Shown here: one piece after another, positions 34,826 to 45,640 of the stretch
How the letters are laid out: every line of letters begins with the position of its first letter
How positions within the stretch are numbered: position 1 is the stretch's first letter
Origin: Sequoia sempervirens
Taxonomy: Eukaryota; Streptophyta; Pinopsida; Cupressales; Cupressaceae
Assembly (NCBI GenBank): GCA_007258455.2
Contig: VDFB02193867.1
Coordinates: 528,396,657 to 528,460,656, forward strand
Length of the DNA stretch: 64,000 nucleotides
Direction: 5' to 3'
Program-made: the position numbers and the translations under genes
The notes under the pieces: generated by a model
Database searches by the model: none
Told to the model about the DNA's origin: nothing
Seen by the model: only the letters and a program-made list of their open reading frames with translations

Positions 34826-35960
34826 ATGATAGACGTTGACACCTATGAATTGAAAAAGTGCCCCCAAATATCAAACATTGACTACACGCTTAAGAGCGAG
34901 GGACTTTGCAGATTAAGTACTTTTGCATATAATGTTGGTGATTGTTTGTTTGACTCATTACAACTACTGCTTAACAATCGCTACACATCAAGTCAACTAC
35001 GAAACGGAGCTATAGATTACTTCTTGAGTTGCCTTCAAAACAAGGACAAAGAAGCAATAAGATCATACAACTATGAACTAGACCCTGATACTCTATATAC
35101 ATTGCACAAAGTACATGATCCGCAAACATATTTCCGCAGAATGTGATTATCTGCAAAGCCATAGGTAGATTGCACTGAAAGTGGATTGTGGGGTGACTTA
35201 TTCTGCATTCACTGGATATCTAAATGGTTGAATATACAAATATGCCTTTTGGTCAAGAACAACAACAAGAAGGTACTTACAGTTCAATAGTTCTAATTAC
35301 ACAGAATCAGTCTCTATACTATTTCATGACATGAATTCTTTAAGTGGACACTTTGAACCATTTTTAAAAATTGAAACACAAAACGTAACTTCAAAAAATC
35401 CCATAGGTTCACATGAAATTAAAAAACTATGCACAAAGTATCCTTGAATATCAAACATTGACAATGTCCTTAGAGCTGAAGGCCTTTGTAGATTAAGCAC
35501 ATTTGCATACAATGTTGGTGATTGTTTGTTCAAAACTCGCTTCAAGTACTACTTAACAATCAGTACACCTCAACTCAATTATGCAATGGAGCTATAGATC
35601 ATTTCCTAACTTGCCTTCAAAATAAAGACAAAGAAGCAATTAAATCATATAATAATGAACTAAATCCTAATACTCTATATACATTGCACAAAGTACATGA
35701 TCAAGAAACATACTTCTGCAAAATGCAATTGTCTGCAAGACCATGCACATACCATAGTGAATGTGGATTGTGGGGTGACTTGTTCTGCATTCACTGGATA
35801 TCCAAATGGTTGAAAATACAAATAAGCCTCTAGTCATTGACAACATCAAGAAAGTACTTAGATTTCAATGATTATGGATATACAAAATCAGTCTCTATAA
35901 TGTTCCATGATACAAACCCTCTGGCTGGACATTTTGAGCCACTTCTAAGAATCAAAGTCC
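34826..35960 (+). pseudogene. Tandemly duplicated OTU-like domain
   Basis: Two units of about 570 bp are clearly homologous. Both encode LCRLSTFAYNVGDCLF, YTLHKVHD and GLWGDLFCIHWISKWL. Unit 2 also keeps SVSIMFHDTNPLAGHFEPLL, where the His of HFEPL fits the OTU catalytic His and the Cys of GDCLF the nucleophile. The usual DGNC is here VGDC, so the first Asp of that motif is not in its standard place. Unit 1 has several stops after 35146; unit 2 has a 2-base insertion after GDCLF. The two units are each damaged in different places. OTU domains are cysteine proteases/deubiquitinases and are known from Helentron-type proteins. Confidence 0.75.
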
Positions 35961-36279
35961 AAAATCTAACTCGCCAATGCTCAACAAGCTTACTCCGACT
36001 TAAAAAGTTGATCAGAAGTGGTCCACAATACAAAATTACTTACTTGACCAAGACACATGCTTTGCCAAAAAACAAGAAGAATTTGATACCATTTGTCATA
36101 GCAAACAATTTTAAACATAAATCAACAATAAGACTTAATCACCTGAAGAACTTGATTAGAAAAGAAAAACAAAAAGAAAGTGTAGCTACCAATCCAAAGA
36201 AAAAAAAAACATTGACACCAATAGAAATTTATAAAACAGCAATACAAGATACACCAAAATACCCATGTGCAATTTTCCA

Positions 36280-37093
36280 AGTGCTCTGTTTGAACAAGGA
36301 CATCAGGACATTCAAAGAAAAACAAAAACAACTATACTGCAAGCTACTACAATCAGATTCCTTACCATTCACAGATTTCATATGCCATGTATGCTACTTT
36401 GCATTGAAATAGTCCACTATTCCAAATTATGCTACGCCACAGAAAATAAGAACTAATAGACCATTGTGCTATGTGCAAAATTTAACTCAGCTAGAAGAAC
36501 GACTTGTGTCACTTAGAATTGCATTTGCACATATTTGGGAACTAGGGTTCAAAAGGTCTCAAATAGGCCTAATAGGTTCTATTATAAATGTTCCTGTTGA
36601 CATGAACATTGTACAAAGAGCATTACCACAATCAATTAACAACACACAAACAATTGTTGTTTCATTGAAAAGGTGCTTACAATACAAAAATGCATTTCAA
36701 AAAATCATGGTGTGCCCAAATGTCATCATGCAAGCTTTGACTCAATTAACAAGGACACCATTATACAAAATGCACAAAGTCCACATAAACCAAGATTGGC
36801 AAGAAGTTATCCAATGCACTAAAGAAAATGAAGACAATAGTCCACAAAATACAAGTGAAACAGAATCAGATAGTGAAATGGAAAATGAAAACCCATCAGA
36901 AACATTGATACATGGATTTACTGAGTCTAGAAGTATCCATAACATGGAAGACAAGATTATTGAAATTGCACCTACAGAGGACAAGTATCCAATTGGAATA
37001 TTTAAGGACATCTATGCTGAAGAAATGAATTTCCCAACTTTATTCTTTGGCAAACCACGTGATAATGACATTGTAAAAAACTTTACATATTAG
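36280..37093 (+). pseudogene. DUF6570-like segment of the Rep protein
   Basis: Contains FICHVCYFALK, then after a TAG (36410) IPNYATPQ, LTQLEERLVSLRIAFAHIWEL, INVPVDMNIVQRALPQ, TIVVSLKRCLQYKNAF and the NVIMQALTQL block. This layout is typical of the region before the Rep domain in Helitron-superfamily proteins. Its function is unknown. The region ends in an acidic linker (SETESDSEMENENPSE) and a TAG at 37091. Confidence 0.75.
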
Positions 37094-37264
37094 AAAATAG
37101 TACGCTAGGAGCTCTTACAGTCACAAAGACAATTTGCATATCATACAACAAACATTTTTTTCAAAGCTATAAAGGTACTAATACAACAAGTACTATCTAC
37201 AATGACAATAAGAATCTGAAAAGGCCAGTTAAAAGGGCGAAAGCTATTTGCAAAAGATGTTAAA

Positions 37265-38782
37265 CACAAACCAAATCTAGAAAAATTTCTTAAATCAGAT
37301 ATTGGATATGTTGATTTCAAAAGAATAAGAATCTCTCCAGACTATTCACAACAACTTAAGAAAAATGTAGTTGCTATGATTCGACAACTAGGACCACTGA
37401 CATTTTTCATCACTTTCACTAGTGTTGAGCAAAATTGGGATCCACTAATTCAAACATTACAAGAGCTGCACAATTTACACCAATCAGCACAAAACCGTCA
37501 AGAATCTAATGACCAAACACACACTGAAAAATTTGAACTAATCAAGAAAGATCCTATCACTTGTGCACATTACTATAAACATAGAATAAATGCAATAAAA
37601 AAATTGATACTTACAGATGACTCTTTCTTTGGAAATGTCATTGATTACTTCTTAGTCACTGAGTTCCAAAATCGAGGAAATGAACATGATCATTTCCTCA
37701 TATGGGTTAAAAATGCACCAATCTACATAGAAAATAACAACACGGACATAATATCTTTTTTTGATAAGTATATTACTTGTGACACCAAAAATTTGGAACC
37801 TCCTTTGGCAATGCTACACAAACACCATCATACAAAGAAATGCAAGAGATCAAGAAAACAACTTTGTAGATACAGTTTTCCTTTCCCACCAATGCAAAAG
37901 TCAACTATACTTTTACCAATACTCTAAAAGACTGAAGTGATAACTGCAAATGCCACTGACATCTTTTCAAAACTCCAAAAAGCAAACTATGATGAAACAT
38001 TCACTTTTCAAATGTTCTTAAAAGAGTTAAAATTAATTGACAATGAATACATTGAAGCTTTGAGCTCAACATTAAACAGGCCTACACTTTTTTTACAAAG
38101 AAAACCATCACAAATATGGAAAAATAGTTTTTCAAGGAAAAATCCAGATCTTTGGAAGGCTAATACAGATGCACAATTTGTCCTCAATGCATATGCTGCT
38201 GCAATGTATTGTAGCTCATATATTGCAAAAGTAGACAATTCAATGGCATATGCATTCAAAAGAATACGTACAGACCACAATCAAGACAATATTGATGCAA
38301 TACGAATGGTAAGTAAACTTGGAAATGCCATGCTTAACTTGCAACAAATGTCATCACAACAAGCTGCACATATTGTTTTGTCATTTCCATTAAATTATAG
38401 TTCAAGAAAATGTATATTCATTGTTACACGATCTAACAATGATCGCACATTTATACTACAATCTTTTAAACAATTGAGCAATGAGCCAAACAAATCAGAA
38501 AACATTCTTGCGAAATCTATTATAGACTACTATTTAAAACGTCCTGAAACAATGGTGGACATATGTCTTGCAGAATTTGTTTCAAGATACAACAAATACA
38601 GTGCTACAATTGAACCAAAGGCCAAACCAAATGTGGTACGGTTTATCAATTTCAACAAACACTTTGATATAGAGAATCATTGTAGAGAGAAATTGGTTCT
38701 CTATGTTCCATTTACCATTAATGAGCATACACTCAAACAAAACTTTGACTCTTGGGAACATGCATACATGTACCATGGATAA
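37265..38782 (+). pseudogene. Rep (HUH, two-tyrosine) domain
   Basis: The N part has VDFKRIRISPDYSQQLKKN and LGPLTFFITFTSVEQNWDP, the start of the Helitron-like N domain. FQNRGNEHDHFLIWV carries the metal-binding pair His (37685 and 37691) in the usual FQ-RG-HxH context. LNRPTLFLQRKP and NPDLWKANTDAQFVLNAYA precede MYCSSYIAK (38204-38230), which keeps both tyrosines (Y-x3-Y-x2-K). Stops at 37925 (TAA) and 38780 (TAA) interrupt it; CAA (Gln) would be the simplest original codon for each. Active-site residues therefore survive while the frame does not. Confidence 0.88.
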
Positions 38783-38899
38783 ACCATTCAAACAAATAGT
38801 GCAAAGTTCATCCACAGCACAAACTCTGCATGGGGTGACATTGACAAAGCTATAAATGATCTTCAGTCTCTTGAAGATGAAAAGCTCATTAACCTACCA

Positions 38900-40450
38900 A
38901 TGCAAGAAAAGCTTCACCAAAAAGAACTATATGACATACAATCAGACCTTCCAAACATTGGTCGTTCTAACCCAAATACCATGCATTCCAATGGATTTGA
39001 AATTACAAAGCACCCACAGATTATAGATAACAATGAATACTACAAGTTAAGACGAATGTTAAATAAAGAACAACAAGCAATTGTTAGAGATGTTCTCATA
39101 AAAAAGATGAAAAATCCACAAAATTCATTGCACTTGTTTTTGACTTGGGGAGCTAGAACAGGAAAGACTTTTACAGCAAAGGCCATCTACCAAGCTCTCA
39201 TTCACATGTATAGCAATTTTGTTGACAATAATCCAGAAAAACCCAAGGGCTTATTAACTGCATATACAGGTAAAGCAGCATATAACATAGGGGGATTCAC
39301 ATTACATTCAACATTTCACATACCTTTTAATACATCAGAATTCTTGCCATTGAACACTGAAGTGCTTGACACTATGTCAAAGCACTATGATCAATTGTGC
39401 ATACTTCTTATAGATGAGATATCATTAGTTGGCTCAACATTCCTACAGTATATTGATAGAAGACTACGAGACATAATGCAAATGCCTACAACATACTTTG
39501 GAAACCTTGATACAATATTTTGTGGTGACCTTTACCAGGCACAACTTGTCCTTGACTCTGTGGTTTTTGAAAATAGGCCTACTCCAATTGAATTAATGCC
39601 TTATAGTTTATGGAAAGACCACATAAAATGCTATTCATTGGTGACTACCATGAGACAAAAAGATGAAATATTTATTTCAATCCTTAATAGACTACAAGTA
39701 GGCATTCAGACAACTCATGACATAGACTATCTCAACAAAATTTTCTTTTGTCCTGTACCATTTGATCCATTGCTTCGGCACCTTTTCTATAGGAGAATTG
39801 ATGTTCAAGCACATAACAACAAAATGCTATCAATCATTCCAACCCAAATGATAGTGCTAGATGCAATAGATGAACTTGAGGAGAACCTTAATGCAATATG
39901 AGTATACAGTCACACAACGACACTTCCATCACAAATATGCTTGAAACCAAACATTCTTGTTGAGCTTTATGCAAGCAATTACAATGTTCAAGATGGCCTC
40001 ATCAACGGTTCAGATGGAATTTTTAAAGCATACACAACACAAAACAAAATTGATATTGTCTGGATTAGATTTAGTGACCCATCAATTGGACATCACTAGC
40101 GCACAAAACTAGCACAATGCTATTCTACTACCATTGACAAAGACTGGGTGCCTATACAATGCATTGCTAGGCCAATCCAGAAAATAACAACAAACAAGAA
40201 AATTACAATTAGAAAATAATTCCCAGTACAAGTAGCATGTGCACGAACCATACATCGATCCCAAGGATTAACAATGGAGGCCTTGGATTTTGATCCCACA
40301 GGCATTAGACAACATGGAGTAACCTATACAACTCTATCATGAACAAAATCAATAGAATCATTATTTCTGTTACAACCTTTAACTACAAAAAACTTCAAAG
40401 TTAAAGACAAAATACAGCTAGAAATGTCTCATCTCCAGGCATGTGCATAA
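38900..40450 (+). pseudogene. Pif1-like SF1B helicase domain
   Basis: LNKEQQAIVRDVL starts the domain. Walker A is GARTGKTF (39149-39172; GGAGTGKS/T is usual), followed by LLTAYTGKAAYNIGGFTLHS, Walker B LLIDEISLVG (Asp 39413, Glu 39416), FCGDLYQ and VTTMRQ. After the TGA at 39899 the frame continues with YNVQDGLINGSDG, then FPVQVACARTIHRSQGLTME and GVTYTTLS-stop-TKS. In this last motif the stop at 40340 takes the place of the Arg finger (ALSRxxS), exactly what CGA-to-TGA would give; the stop at 40217 replaces the Gln of the usual RxQFP. Confidence 0.9.
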
Positions 40451-40495
40451 TGGAAATTTGATAACCAAAGCACATGTTTAGAAAACAAATCACAT

Positions 40496-41116
40496 ATGCT
40501 CCTATGTACATTGAACACTCGTAGCTTGAAAGCACATGCAGAAGACATTGTCAATGACTATGGCATAATGCAATCTGATATCTTGTGTCTCCAAGAAACA
40601 CATATGCATCCCTCTGAGCTAAATACCTTGCTGCAGTATTTTGATAGCTTCTTTGTACATAACATACATGGCATAGCAACTTTAACCAGGAAACATTTAC
40701 TCCTGTCAAAAACAAAACAACATGAAACATCAAATATTGAAGCCATCACATCAACAGTAATGCTATCTAACAATAAACTCAATGTTTGTAATATTTATGC
40801 AAGACCTGCAACTGCCATAGATGAAGTAATCACAATGTTGCAAATAATTATTGCATCCACAAATTCAAAAAACATGTACATTTTAGGCGATTTTAATGTG
40901 GACATGTTTTTAGAAAGCAGAAGCAAAAAAATACTTCACAGCTATATGCAACAGAACAATATACAATTTATGTTGAACCAACAACACAGCATGGGGAAGT
41001 CAGTAATTGATCACATTTGGTCCAACATGACTACAAATATATGCTCTATCTATAAATCAGAAGCATATTGGACTGATCACAATCCAATTTTCCTAAAATT
41101 GCATGTTGCGCAATAG
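40496..41116 (+). pseudogene. AP-like endonuclease domain fused after the helicase
   Basis: In frame with the helicase. LLCTLNTRSLKAH (Asn motif), DILCLQETHM (catalytic Glu at 40595), YILGDFNVDM (Asp at 40889), SVIDHIWSN and YWTDHNPIFLKL (Asp-His at 41075-41080) are the standard exonuclease-endonuclease-phosphatase motifs. This internal stretch has no stop. A C-terminal domain of this kind, related to non-LTR retrotransposon endonucleases, is the mark of Helentrons. The frame ends with a TAG at 41114-41116. Confidence 0.88.
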
Positions 41117-41202
41117 ACAAATTCAACTTTATAGAACTTATAGCCTTATATCACTTTTATGCTTTGCAATGCCTTTTTCAATGCTATATCCATTATTTGC
41201 AG

Positions 41203-41514
41203 GAGATCTATGGATGAAACTAAAAGATAGTCAAAGAAAATACAAACCACACAAGAAGAATCAACACAACGGTAAAGCACTCATAGTATTATTCCTTCAT
41301 ACTCATTCACCCAAATCACAAATATTCAAATAACATTGTTCCAATTCTTTGTAGGACACCAAAAGATGTATCAAAAAGACAGGAAAAACAAGTGCAAATT
41401 GCACAAGAAGAGTCAGCACAACGGTAAAGTGCTTGGTTCTTCATTGTGCGGCCATTTGTCCAGCTTGCTAATATTAAATTAGCACTCAATTGACATTATC
41501 CTTGTTCCTTGTAG
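41203..41514 (+). repeat. Tandem duplication of a 69-bp exon plus its intron
   Basis: Unit 1 (41203-41354) and unit 2 (41355-41514) each have a 69-bp exon ending ...CAACACAACG or ...CAGCACAACG, donor gtaaag, and an acceptor ttctttgtag or gttccttgtag. The encoded peptides align (KLKDSQRKYKPHKKNQHNG and YQKDRKNKCKLHKKSQHNG). Both exons are phase-1 symmetric, so either could be skipped without breaking the frame. Confidence 0.78.
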
Positions 41515-42835
41515 GACGAGTCAAGAAACCTAAGATTGTTTCAATCGAACAACTAAATGCAAAAAGAGCTGGAGACACCTTCCAAGGTGATGTGCTTGTT
41601 GTCTACAAAGCAACATTGGATAAGGCCAACAAAACATGGGAAATGTTGTGTGCTGATTTAACAGATCACAAAGCAGAAATGACAATCACGTTAAATGTTA
41701 GTGGAAACCTTGTGTATAAACATGAGCCTAAAATAGTCCCAGGGTCAGCTATCTCAATCTCATATTTCCAAGTTGCACCTAGGATAGATTATGATAGAGG
41801 TGACTATGATTGCATTTTGATTTTAACAGACATAAGCACCACTGAAAACATCCCATGCCTCTGTCAAGAGTACAAATTCATTCCAAGTACGACTATCATC
41901 CAATTGCTAACAACTATAAATGAGTACCCAGCTGGCACAATAGCTGCGCTAGTAGTTGGTGCCAAGAAAATGGGTACCCAATTTGCAGTTGACATCAAAG
42001 ATGGCCACACTGACATAGACAGAGCACAGGTATTTCGGTCTATAGAACTTTTTCCTGTTCTTTTAGTTTCAACCTTTTCTCATTCTACAGTGGTCTCTAT
42101 AACAATTTCCATAACAAAATCTAATTCTCTCATTGAATCGCAACTGCTATTACGGTCAACATATGAGCAACAATACTTTGTAATCGAAGACTAGTTGCAT
42201 ACAAATAAAACACCTGCAATGCTTTTCAAGAATGTTGTAAGAAAAATAGATCAAAAGAACACATTTCACACATGTCAGTCAACATTCATCTGTAACTTGA
42301 ATGACAAAAGAAGCTTGGAAAAACTCAATAGCCTACTACATTCAACTTTTAAGGTAACGACATTCATTTTTTTTAAAACTATTGCATCCAAACCTATATT
42401 TTTTGTCTCCTCTAACAATTTTTGACCATATTCTATAGGTTTCTGGTACTCTAAAAGTAGAAAATGCATTTTCTAATCCATTTCATGCATGCTGTCCAAA
42501 ATCCAAATGCAAATTCGCTGCTTATGGCACACTCCAAGAAAAAACTGCTCACTACAAACAGTGCAACCAACAAGTCAATTATACATTCTGTTTGCAACTT
42601 AAAACTACCATTACAACTTATGAAAATCAAAAAATTCAGTCTTCAATTGACCAAGTCACCATGCACCATCTATCGCCCACACTGCAAAAGCTCGGCTATG
42701 AAGACTATATCAAGGACAAATTAGCAGTGATATTCATCCTATAGGACTTCAGCGCTGAAGGACATTTTAGCCTTGACCAAAACAATGCCATTGTTGAAGC
42801 CATTTGTATTGACAAATAGACAGGAAACATCACCA
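41203..42835 (+). pseudogene. RPA70-like ssDNA-binding gene with introns, probably damaged
   Basis: Two 69-bp exons, 41203-41271 and 41355-41423, are flanked by GT-AG introns (41272-41354 and 41424-41514) and join in phase 1 to the main exon from 41515. That exon encodes an OB-fold-like stretch (FQGDVLVVYKA, LVYKHEPKIVPGSAISISYF, CLCQEYKFIP) followed by a hydrophobic AALVV block, as in RPA1 DNA-binding domains. A likely intron follows near 42029. Another exon ends near 42353 (gtaacg), and after a TATAG acceptor at about 42438 comes a Zn-ribbon-like part with CCPKSKCK and HYKQC, like the RPA1 C-terminal zinc finger. Stops after 42194 and near 42740 suggest decay. The start is not identified; an upstream exon before 41203 is likely. 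It would coat single-stranded DNA during transposition. Confidence 0.72.
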
Positions 42836-44154
42836 GAAGTTAATAAAGTCATTCATATGTAAACTTTTTCTCTTGTGAACCAGCACCTCAAATCACCATC
42901 CATACAAACTATGTTTCTAATACATAGCATTTTCTTGGCTTTATAGGAAACTAGGAATACAGGAGTACAGATTTACATTGTTCAAACTTTAGCTTTTTCA
43001 CCTTTCCATGCTCCAAGACATTTCACATGTTTTGACATGTTAAAGACATCTTTGGTTTTAAAATACTCTATTGCTATTATACATTTAGACACTTTTATAG
43101 GTTACTATGTTAAAGTCTTCTCGAATATGGACATCTGAAACTCTAATTTTGTTTTTGCACCTACGAAGACAATGGTTCTCTACGTACATCTGACATATAT
43201 GTTCAATAATTATTACCCCTCTATGCATAATGCCATTCAAACTATATAGTTTAAATGTTTCCTTTTGCATTTTGTCATTTCTAGCTTTTCCAATATTTGC
43301 CCTCTGATTATTATGTTTTCGAGAGTTTATGGTGACTGAGTAGAAGTTGTTATAGCTGCACACTCTAGACCCATAAACAAGTTACTTGAGAAAATAAATA
43401 GTTATTTTCCTCTGGCTTTTTTCATTTTATGCTGTTAATGCAACCAAGTCTCGATACTGCTTTTATGCATTGTACTTTATAGTCACTTTTCCATCATGCA
43501 TTCTAATGTATAAAGTACATTCCTGTATAGAGAAATCCATTTGTTGCTTTCACTGCATATATGCATCTTTACATGTATATATGCCTCTATGTCCATATGC
43601 ACATATGCACATATTCATGTATGCATGTATTCATCTAAGCTTCTATGTATCGCTGTATGCAATTGCGTATACATGCATCCATGCATTTATGGATGTGCCA
43701 CTCTAGCCTTGTAGCAATTTATTTTGTTCTATGGATATCGCATATAGGAACACTAATTAGCTCTTTCATCGTAGATAGTAGTTGTTTTCATAAATGCCAA
43801 ATCGAGCTTATATGTATCAGGATACATATATACTCACACTTAAAACTACTGATTTATGATCTTTATTGCTCCATTTTCGTAGACATGTTACTATTGCAAT
43901 CAAATGTGTAAAGCATTCATGTCCAAAGAAATTAGAAACAGGAGTGGCAATATGTTACACAACCTTGTGTTATGCCTTTATAGCAGTTTTTTCATTGCAT
44001 TTCAAGAAAAGCAGAAACTAAAATTTTATTCATATTATTTCATCTATCGCATTTACAGCTTTTCTAATAATTATTACAGGCATAGAGTTTAGTGTTGAAT
44101 AGTTCTATTGTTCATGTCATGGCTTCAACATTCTTCATGTCAAATTGCATTATC
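42836..44154. other. Right interior of the Helentron, no gene
   Basis: 43320-43415 is a direct partial arm-A copy (GTGACTGAGTAGAAGTTGTT, AAGTTACTTGAGAAAATAAA). 43550-43700 is an ATGCAT-rich island. The remainder is AT-rich with no recognisable product. Confidence 0.5.
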
Positions 44155-44885
44155 TAACAAAGTTAACATGCGAAAACCAGAGTGTCCATTATGAACACTT
44201 ATTGCATTCCATGGGACCACATTTCTTTGAGGAGTTTTTTCGAACAATTCACTTCCCTTGTATATGCTTCCATATTTTGCATATGTTCCTATGAGCACAT
44301 TAACTATAACAATTCACAAAATTCCTTTATCCTTTATGCTTTCATCATAGAGAAAAAGCTCAAAGCAATTGCAGAATTTAGGTTTAGAAAACACAGGCTT
44401 ACATAACACAATAAAAAACACACACAAAGTAATAGAGATGCATAGCAAGTGGCTTAAATCTATATTGAATGACCAAAGTACCATGTCTATGTGTGGCCAC
44501 CAAGCCACTCCATCACGTTCACCTCCAGCCAGATGCCATTTAATGCATTTAATTTGCATTCATGCATTGCGCTCGCATTTTCTTGATATTTTAATTCATT
44601 TAATCTGCATTCATGGATTATGTACCTCTAGCTGCCAACTTTTAAACTATGCCTTTGCTTAAATTTATTTAATCAATTTATGCGTTCGCATTTTACCAAA
44701 TTTTTAAAATGAAAATGATTTATAAAGCTACTTGGACAAATAGAAAAATAGATAAATGTTAATTTTCCAATATATAAAATAGCTCTCCAAATTCAAACTA
44801 TACAAAAAAATAAGTAATATATTAAATGGAAAAATGTGATTGGCCGATGCTGCCGGTAAAAAGCATTCCGGGAAAATGCATAGGA
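44155..44885 (-). repeat. Right inner inverted arm (repeat A plus adjoining block)
   Basis: 44430-44885 reads on the minus strand as arm A, matching 30208-30770 block for block: end hairpin, TATAGTTTGAATTTGGAGAG, TTGATTAAATAAATTTAAGC, AAATGGCATCTGGCT and TTGCTATGCATCTCTATTAC. 44155-44410 continues the inverted match to 4434-4730. The outermost match fades beyond about 44885. Confidence 0.82.
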
Positions 44886-44914
44886 AAATTAAAAAAGGGT
44901 TCACAGGAAAGAGC

Positions 44915-45060
44915 TTTTGATTCTGAATCCATATGCATACTTTGATTAGAACTAGTGATTGAAGGTGCATAGTTCACTGATGCAAACTCAATGCATTGAA
45001 TGGCATCTGACTAGAGGGGACACTGTTTAGATTGCTAATTAGTCTTTGAATATATAACAA
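44915..45060 (+). repeat. Repeat Q, 5' part, direct copy
   Basis: TGATTCTGAATCCATATGCA to GCTAATTAGTCTTTGAATAT matches 6022-6165 directly. It abuts the inverted arm and changes orientation relative to the inverted Q copy at 46500-47278, showing a rearranged join. Confidence 0.75.
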
Positions 45061-45640
45061 GGTTCAAGGAGAAAACTCTCATTTTTGCACATTTTGACAT
45101 AATTTTGGTTCCAAAGCTCTCTTTATGAGACCGCTTTGCAGTCATAAAAAATATACAAACTTTACAGGGCTCACATGCATGAAGTAAAATGGACAAGAGG
45201 GTTTCTACATAATTCCTATCAAACGCAGATGGCACCTTCTCATTTCAACAAGAAATTCAAATAGATAATACTAAAAGTAGTTTAAAATATGAATTTATAA
45301 TCAAACTATAAGAATGCCTTAGAGCACTGTGAAACCCTACTTGCATTTTGCAATTGTAAACAAAGAAAAAGGTTCATGCTAGAAACTCACCCTGTACTCT
45401 TTTCTTGAAAAAAATGCTACAATTGTAGAATTTAGGTTTACATTGTTCCAAACTTCTCATTACAGCACAAGTTAACAACACATTGGTTCTAAAGCTCTCT
45501 CTATGGCACAACTCTACAACAATTGATGATATATAGTCTTTACAGGGCTCACATGCAGTCAACAAAATAGGAAAAAGGGTTTTTACATAATCCCTTTCGA
45601 ACCACATTTCATGGATCCACATTTATTCCATGACTTTTGT
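45061..45640 (-). repeat. Inverted pair of repeat E
   Basis: 45075-45360 and 45440-45605 each match, in reverse complement, the E units of 3840-4512 (TTACAGGGCTCACATGCA, CATAATTCCTATCAAACGCA and its variant). The tandem state is thus conserved in both arms. Confidence 0.75.

Larger units (their letters stand above)
34826..41116 (+). pseudogene. Helentron-type OTU-Rep-helicase-endonuclease protein, broken
   Basis: Domains in one forward frame: OTU-like protease (two copies, 34826-35390 and 35400-35960), DUF6570-like region (36280-36800), Helitron-like N/Rep (about 37265-38300), Pif1-like helicase (about 39030-40440) and AP-type endonuclease (40496-41116). From 35837 to 41116 the frame never shifts but is cut by ten stops (36410, 37091, 37217, 37925, 38780, 39899, 40097, 40217, 40340, 40448). 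The protein would nick and transfer one DNA strand and unwind DNA for rolling-circle-like transposition. Key residues are mostly kept: His-Asp-His, Y-x3-Y, Walker A and B, and endonuclease Glu, Asp and His. The first OTU copy starts with ATG at 34826, which I take as the start. Non-autonomous as it stands. Confidence 0.9.
30208..44885 (+). mobile_element. Helentron/Helitron2-like element with long inverted ends, ~14.7 kb
   Basis: A coding block for OTU-Rep-helicase-endonuclease (34826-41116) and an RPA-like gene (41203-42835) lies between a direct arm-A copy (from 30208) and an inverted arm-A copy (to 44885). Rep/Hel identifies the Helitron superfamily; a C-terminal AP-like endonuclease and an OTU domain are known from the Helentron branch; RPA genes are known from plant Helitrons. 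No TC start or CTRR end was identifiable. Boundaries are set only by where the inverted arms stop matching, so they are tentative, and other arm copies inside (33690-34130) and outside (2938, 48135) leave room for different limits. Confidence 0.6.

Noticed and set aside
35837..41116. Alternative genetic code or programmed readthrough in the Rep frame
   Set aside because: All three stop codons occur and the neighbouring retrotransposon shows similar stop gains, so mutational decay is simpler.
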